NCBI GenBank assembly: GCA_023213395.1
Contig: CM041465.1
Location: 187,123,741 to 187,187,740 of the forward strand
Reading direction: 5' to 3'
DNA: 64,000 nucleotides
From: Cycas panzhihuaensis
Taxonomy: Eukaryota > Cycadophyta
Positions 59,606 to 64,000 of this stretch are shown here, piece by piece (positions within the stretch are counted from its first letter, which is position 1; every line of letters begins with the position of its first letter). Below the pieces are notes generated by a model. It saw nothing but the letters and a program-made list of their open reading frames with translations. It had not been told where the DNA came from and made no database searches. The position numbers were made by a program, and so were the translations under genes.

Positions 59606-60075
59606 TATTGGGGTTAATGATCATCATCCTACTCCCACCTTCCAACCAAAAGTGCACACCTCACTCTCACTAATTTACACATGTGGGTGCTCATATGTGA
59701 AGGTAAGTATAAGGTAAGGTTAAGTTGATTTGATTTAATTTGAGTTAAGTTCATTTGAGTTAAGTTATATTTTATTGTTGTTTGAATTTTAGGGATTGAG
59801 AAGTTTCCCTCCTCCCCTAAACTATATATTTAGAGGGGTGTGCAACCTTGGTATCTTTAGACACTGCCTACTTTTAGATATTTGTAATGCTCTCTCTCAA
59901 ACAATAGATTGAATATAGAGGATTATGTATTTTATGTTACAATAGAATGAGTTTTGATTATGTGTTTATGTTCTGCCCTGTTCTCCATCATTTTAGTACC
60001 TTCATTTGGTATCAGAGCTTGGTTTAGCTCTTTCATCTGGTATTAGAGCCATTTGGGATTGCATCTTTTCCTACA
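59606..60075 (+). repeat. TE-6 3' LTR
   Basis: 470 bp, starting TATTGGGG (TGTTGGGG in the 5' copy) and ending CCTACA, followed by the target duplication AGTTA at 60076-60080. It contains the same two internal primer-site-like sequences as the 5' LTR. Confidence 0.93.
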
Positions 60076-60080
60076 AGTTA

Positions 60081-60550
60081 TATTTATTGCATTGAAAAGT
60101 TGAATTACATAGCTTCATAACAAGTGGTTACACTATAATTGAGAGATTATTCATGGTAGTTTTAATGGCTTATAGTATTGATTTTAGTATATCAAGTTAT
60201 TATATTAATTAAAATTGGAGCATGTACTTGGAAAAGGAAGTGGTTTATCACATGTTTATGATCAAATAACTATTTTGGTAGATTTTTTCTATGGTTTAGT
60301 GGATGGGATTATGATTTTTTGGCTTAATTTTTTCCTTTAAGTGTAGAGAGACTAGGAATAGGCAGAATGGGAGCATGGGAAAGTTATTTTGCATGTAAAT
60401 ATTAGCAAAAGACCATTCAAAAGGTCTGATAGGTGCAATGACTAGTTCTCCATATGCCCTAATAAATGTTTGGCTTTTATATAGACCTAATATCATAATT
60501 TAAATACTTATATAATAGAGATTAAAAATTAAGGGGTGAATGTTTGCTAA
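60081..60550. other. Possible TE-4 interior, right piece
   Basis: No domain recognised. A purine run at 60531-60540 may be a polypurine tract, ten bases before the LTR copy. Confidence 0.4.
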
Positions 60551-60977
60551 TGTCTAATCTATATTTTAATAAGTTGATATATTTCTTCTTTGATATATAC
60601 TAAGGGATCTTAGTGCATATATTTCTTCATATATGTAGTCATTAGTTGACCAAATAGCTCTTGGTTTTTGATTAGATATCTATAATGTGACTCATATATA
60701 TAAATATATGTCATGTTTTATAATATAATTAGAGATGATCATTTCCCACAAGTATATTATATTATGTGTGTTGTGTGTGTATGTATGTGTGTGTATACAC
60801 ACACACATACACATACACACACAACACACATAATATAATATACTTGCACACACACACACACATACACACACACACACACATATATATATATTTATTGTAA
60901 TTATATGGCTTCATAGTCTTGATATATTTGATACTATATGTTCAGAATATTAAATTATATTTATATATTTTTTAACA
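60551..60977 (+). repeat. TE-4 3' LTR copy or solo LTR
   Basis: 427 bp, starting TGTCTAATCT and ending TTTTTTAACA. It matches 21480-21793 apart from about 110 bp of inserted TG/CA repeats. No primer site follows, so it is a 3' LTR or a solo LTR. Confidence 0.75.
60749..60895. repeat. TG/CA microsatellite with a near-perfect 98-bp palindrome
   Basis: 60749-60846 is a foldback: arms of about 47-50 bases, starting CAAGTATATTATATTATGTG and ending in its reverse complement, differ only by a few bases of repeat length near the centre. A run of CA dinucleotides and then TA follows to 60895. The related LTR at 21480 has only CAAGTATATTATGTTGCATA here. Confidence 0.93.
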
Positions 60978-62557
60978 GAAATCAATTAGATAAGTAATTA
61001 AAAAAAAAGTGTAAAAAATATACTAATCACAATATTAATTTCTATACTTTGAAGATCATGGGTTAGCTAAATCAAGCATGAAGTAACTAAACTATAGGTA
61101 GTGCCTGATCTAGTGGTAAACCTATTAGGGACTCCTATTAATTAAGGTTGCTTACACCTAACAACCTCATATAAGGTTTAAATAAAGAACTAGGAACCAT
61201 CTTCTTTTAAAGGCGAAATACTAATCCACTTATAGAAATGAATTGGTCCTTACCTTAAGAAAAGAGGCCCTTTAAAAGAATGATAAAGAAAAATATAATT
61301 AGAGACATAAGGTAGTCACTATTCTCTAAATTGCATGTTTTCTATAAAATAGCCCTTCCCTTCCAAGACATAACTAATGTAGGAGATAGAAACATGAAAA
61401 AATAAATTAAAATATAATTTTAAAGTAAAATGGTAATTTACAAATAAAATAAGTAAACAAATACTATTTATCCATAGAATTATATAGATTAAAATGTACA
61501 CAAACAAGCAGTCAAACTAGCATATGCAAGTAGAAAAAATAGAAGATCTATGCTTGTAGTTGTAATTAACTCTCACATAAGAAATGAAAATATGATTTCT
61601 TTTTTTTAGAAAGTAGGAAAAGAGCATGAAATAAATAATAAAGTCAGTTAGCAAGGTGATAAAGTAAAGGAGGTGGACTTGGAAGTCTCGCTCTCCATTT
61701 AGGGATTCTGTTTTAGTTTAATTTTTATTTTTTTTATTTTAAATTCTAATTAATACTTTATTTTAGTAAATAGTTAGATTAGCTTAAGACCAAAGTTATA
61801 ATGATAAAGAATTGGCAATGAAATAGAATCAAACCTATAAATATAACTTCACCCTATGTGGTAATAATAAGGAAAAACTTCAATAGATCTAATCAAGTAC
61901 TCATATATCAAATGAAACACATCAAGTTTTAGAAACTTCTAGTAATATTTCTACTATATTTAGGAAATTTCCTATAAATCTAAAACTTATAAACCTTAAA
62001 GGTGCCAAAACAAGCTTTAAAACCCTAATGAAATAAAGTTATAAATATGTAATTCTTGAAAATTTTGATAGCATAATAGCTAAACCTAGAGAATTTTTGG
62101 GAAAAAAGAGAGTAAATTACATGAAATCTTATGGAGAAAGAGATAACACACGTAATTTTGATTGGGACAAATCTCAAAGAAAAAAAAAGAAAAAGATGCA
62201 TTAATTTATAAGAAACAAAAAAAGAAAGAATTTTGATTGTAAAATCATACATGAAACCCTTTGAATCCTAAGTGTAATACCTGTGATAAATTATTAAATG
62301 CATAAATGTACATTCATTTAAGTTAGAAACTAAATATCATATGAAATCATCCAATAACTGATTAAAACTTATAATTACAAACATGAGATGTAGAAGATAA
62401 AAAAAATCAAATGAGATTAGTAAGACCTATATCAACTATATCTAAATTAAACATTAAGCTTGCAAGCATGAAGTTAGACCTATAACAAATTATTAGAAAG
62501 CATAAACCTATATCCATCCTATTAACATGGTAGTTAATTATTAAGCTACTTAGTTAA
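60978..62557. other. AT-rich DNA, no recognised gene
   Basis: Very AT-rich, no domain. The 75-codon minus frame at 62025-62252 is phenylalanine/isoleucine/serine-rich, as expected of AT-rich noise. Confidence 0.4.
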
Positions 62558-62894
62558 TGTTAATGTAGTTTAATTAAGTGAAAAGGTGTGAAGCCAAAAA
62601 GGTGTGACTTATTTAGAGGGTCATAACCTTAATCGAGTGATACCTCTTGGGAAAATATAAGTGCCTTGAGGCCTTGTGTATTCAACATTAAGTATCATTA
62701 TATCAATCCATTGTGCAATAATCAAAGTGATCCATGAAGGATCATTTTGTAATGGTTATTTTTCCAAAAGGGTTTTCCCACATAAATTCCTGTGTACTGT
62801 GCATCTATTATTTGCGTATATTTATTTACTTGCTATGTATGGTAAAAGATTCTGTGATTGGAAACATTTGTATATGATTTCATGTTCTTAAACA
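62558..62894 (+). repeat. TE-9: probable copia 5' LTR
   Basis: Called from its end: CTTAAACA abuts a good primer site. Going upstream, TGTTAATGTAG at 62558 is a fitting start and gives a length of 337 bp. The second LTR would lie outside the window, so the left border is a guess. Confidence 0.45.
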
Positions 62895-62907
62895 TGGTAT
62901 CAAAGCC
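62895..62907 (+). promoter_or_regulatory. TE-9 primer binding site
   Basis: TGGTATCAAAGCC, one change from the TGGTATCAGAGCC initiator tRNA-Met site, directly after a CA. Confidence 0.7.
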
Positions 62908-64000
62908 GTAGGATTGTACATAGCTAAAGCCTAATGGTGAGTAGAGTAATGTGATCATTAGTTACTGGGTAATGCCGTCTAACCCAAGATGAGTCTTGAG
63001 GGTCCATCAACCCCAACAATATGTAGAAGTAAGAATAGTGTATCAGTGGTGGTTAAAGTAGTGAAGATCACTATTCAATGGAGAATAAGAGTTCTTGGGA
63101 GTCGATATTCAGGCATGAAGACCACATTTTTTATTGGAGTTACCTTGTTGGGGGTCATTTGAAGTTGGTTGAAGAACTGATGTAGTAATTCAAGCCAACA
63201 AATCACGTGTTGATGGTGATTCAGAGACTACAAGGATAACCAACCTTATACACAAGTAAGTTAGTCATTTTTTCACCCAAAACACTATAAAATTAAAAAA
63301 AGAGGAAGATTTTTTTTCTGGTGTCACCTTCATTAAGTCTATATAAAGGAGAGATTAGAGCCTTCCTGAGTTATTTTCAACCCTCTATACTAAAATTTGA
63401 TGAAGCACATAACAGTATAAAGCATTGTGCATTGTATTTTTGAGTTGTAGTGCTTTTATAAGTGGGAGTATGACCTCTTATCTCCACTGTATACACCTTG
63501 TTGAGCCCGCATCTATGTGTTGAGAGATAGTTGGGCTATTTATATCTTGTTTTGGAGACTTATGTGCTTTTATAAAGTACTGTACAATTGTTTAAGGTTG
63601 TATGAGAATATAGTATGTTGTCTAGGTGTGATCTAGAGGCTATTGGGCTATTTCTTCACCAAATTTGAGCTTACTAGTTGCTTTTCTATTTGGTTGGGTA
63701 CATTTTTTAGGCCGGTTGGGCAGTTATAGTACTATCTAGGTAGTGTACAAGTTGTGTACAAATAATGTGAAAGGAGAGTAGGCCGTGATTAGGACACAAG
63801 TCTATTTGGAGATATATTGGTCTCAGGCCGGTTGACTGCATTGTTTCATGCATACCGCACCTTTGTCTTCTTCCACGTGAAGTACGCGGAGATTTTAATT
63901 ATTATTATTTTTTTGATACATTTTGCTAAAATTTTTACCTTGTAATATATCTTGATATATTTCAATATTGAATCTCCATATGAGTTTAGTTGGAATGGAT
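62908..64000 (+). other. TE-9 leader or further LTR sequence
   Basis: No Gag motif is readable. A good TATA box (CTATATAAAGGAGAG at about 63339) is followed by sequence resembling an LTR or leader (63380-63880), so another LTR may be nested here. Its borders are not visible. Confidence 0.35.

Larger units (their letters stand above)
30338..60075 (+). mobile_element. TE-6: pol-less copia derivative, interrupted by TE-7
   Basis: LTRs at 30338-30809 (472 bp) and 59606-60075 (470 bp), target duplication AGTTA exact at 30333-30337 and 60076-60080, a primer site after the first LTR and a polypurine tract before the second. Without TE-7 it would be about 5.9 kb. Its interior holds a 20-bp tandem array, an antisense host-like gene fragment and a Gag remnant, but no protease, integrase or reverse transcriptase, so it must have moved with proteins from another element. 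Its leader is related to that of TE-7. Confidence 0.92.
21480..60977 (+). mobile_element. TE-4: possible outermost LTR element holding the whole nest
   Basis: The LTR-like repeat at 21480-21793 is followed directly by a primer-site-like sequence. A clear second copy lies at 60551-60977 in the same orientation, with a purine run AAGGGGTGAA at 60531-60540 in front. If they are a pair, the element's own interior is 21794-22455, 29453-30337 and 60081-60550, about 2 kb with no recognised gene, suggesting a non-autonomous element. Against it: the five bases flanking the pair (GATAA and GAAAT) do not match, so these may be two separate insertions. Confidence 0.45.

Noticed and set aside
60692-60877. 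Cysteine/valine repeat protein on the minus strand
   Set aside because: It is a translation of the TG/CA microsatellite.

Overview
This is plant nuclear DNA made almost entirely of transposable elements. No intact host gene, rRNA gene, tRNA gene or CRISPR array was seen. The Ty1/copia and Ty3/gypsy elements, a plant-type L1 LINE, tRNA-Met-type primer sites, and heavy decay of CAG/TGG codons to TAG point to a large, methylated seed-plant genome. The species cannot be named from the sequence.

Left part (1-21479): 1-5773 is a heavily decayed Ty3/gypsy element (TE-1), cut by the window start. A decayed antisense L1 LINE (TE-2) lies at about 12780-18450. A chromovirus-type RNase H/integrase remnant (TE-3) lies at 19376-20170. 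The DNA between them is AT-rich and carries no recognised gene.

Central part (21480-60977): this is a nest of LTR elements. A possible outer element (TE-4, LTRs at 21480 and 60551) holds two insertions. One is a complete but dead copia element, TE-5 (22456-29447, target duplication AAATC). The other is a pol-less copia derivative, TE-6 (30338-60075, target duplication AGTTA), which carries an antisense host-like gene fragment and a 20-bp tandem array. TE-6 is interrupted by TE-7, a minus-strand copia (33859-57740, target duplication ATTTC). TE-7's integrase gene is in turn split by TE-8, a GC-rich Ty3/gypsy element of about 14.4 kb (36556-50909). Three of the four levels have matching target duplications and their ages appear to fall inward.

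TE-8 is the most interesting part. After gag, protease, reverse transcriptase, RNase H and integrase it carries about 4.6 kb of extra DNA. This holds an antisense gene with a plant-mobile-domain-like region, an acidic linker and a predicted coiled coil, apparently with a small in-frame intron, and then a second RNase H of the archaeal/bacterial (RVT_3) type whose four acidic positions are all present. The element's ordinary RNase H lacks the usual first aspartate. GGTACC-centred palindromes occur both in the 5' LTR and just upstream of the antisense gene.

Right edge (60978-64000): AT-rich DNA, plus the probable 5' LTR and primer site of another copia element (TE-9) that runs out of the window. 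All protein-coding regions seen are broken by stops or frameshifts, so they are given as pseudogenes.
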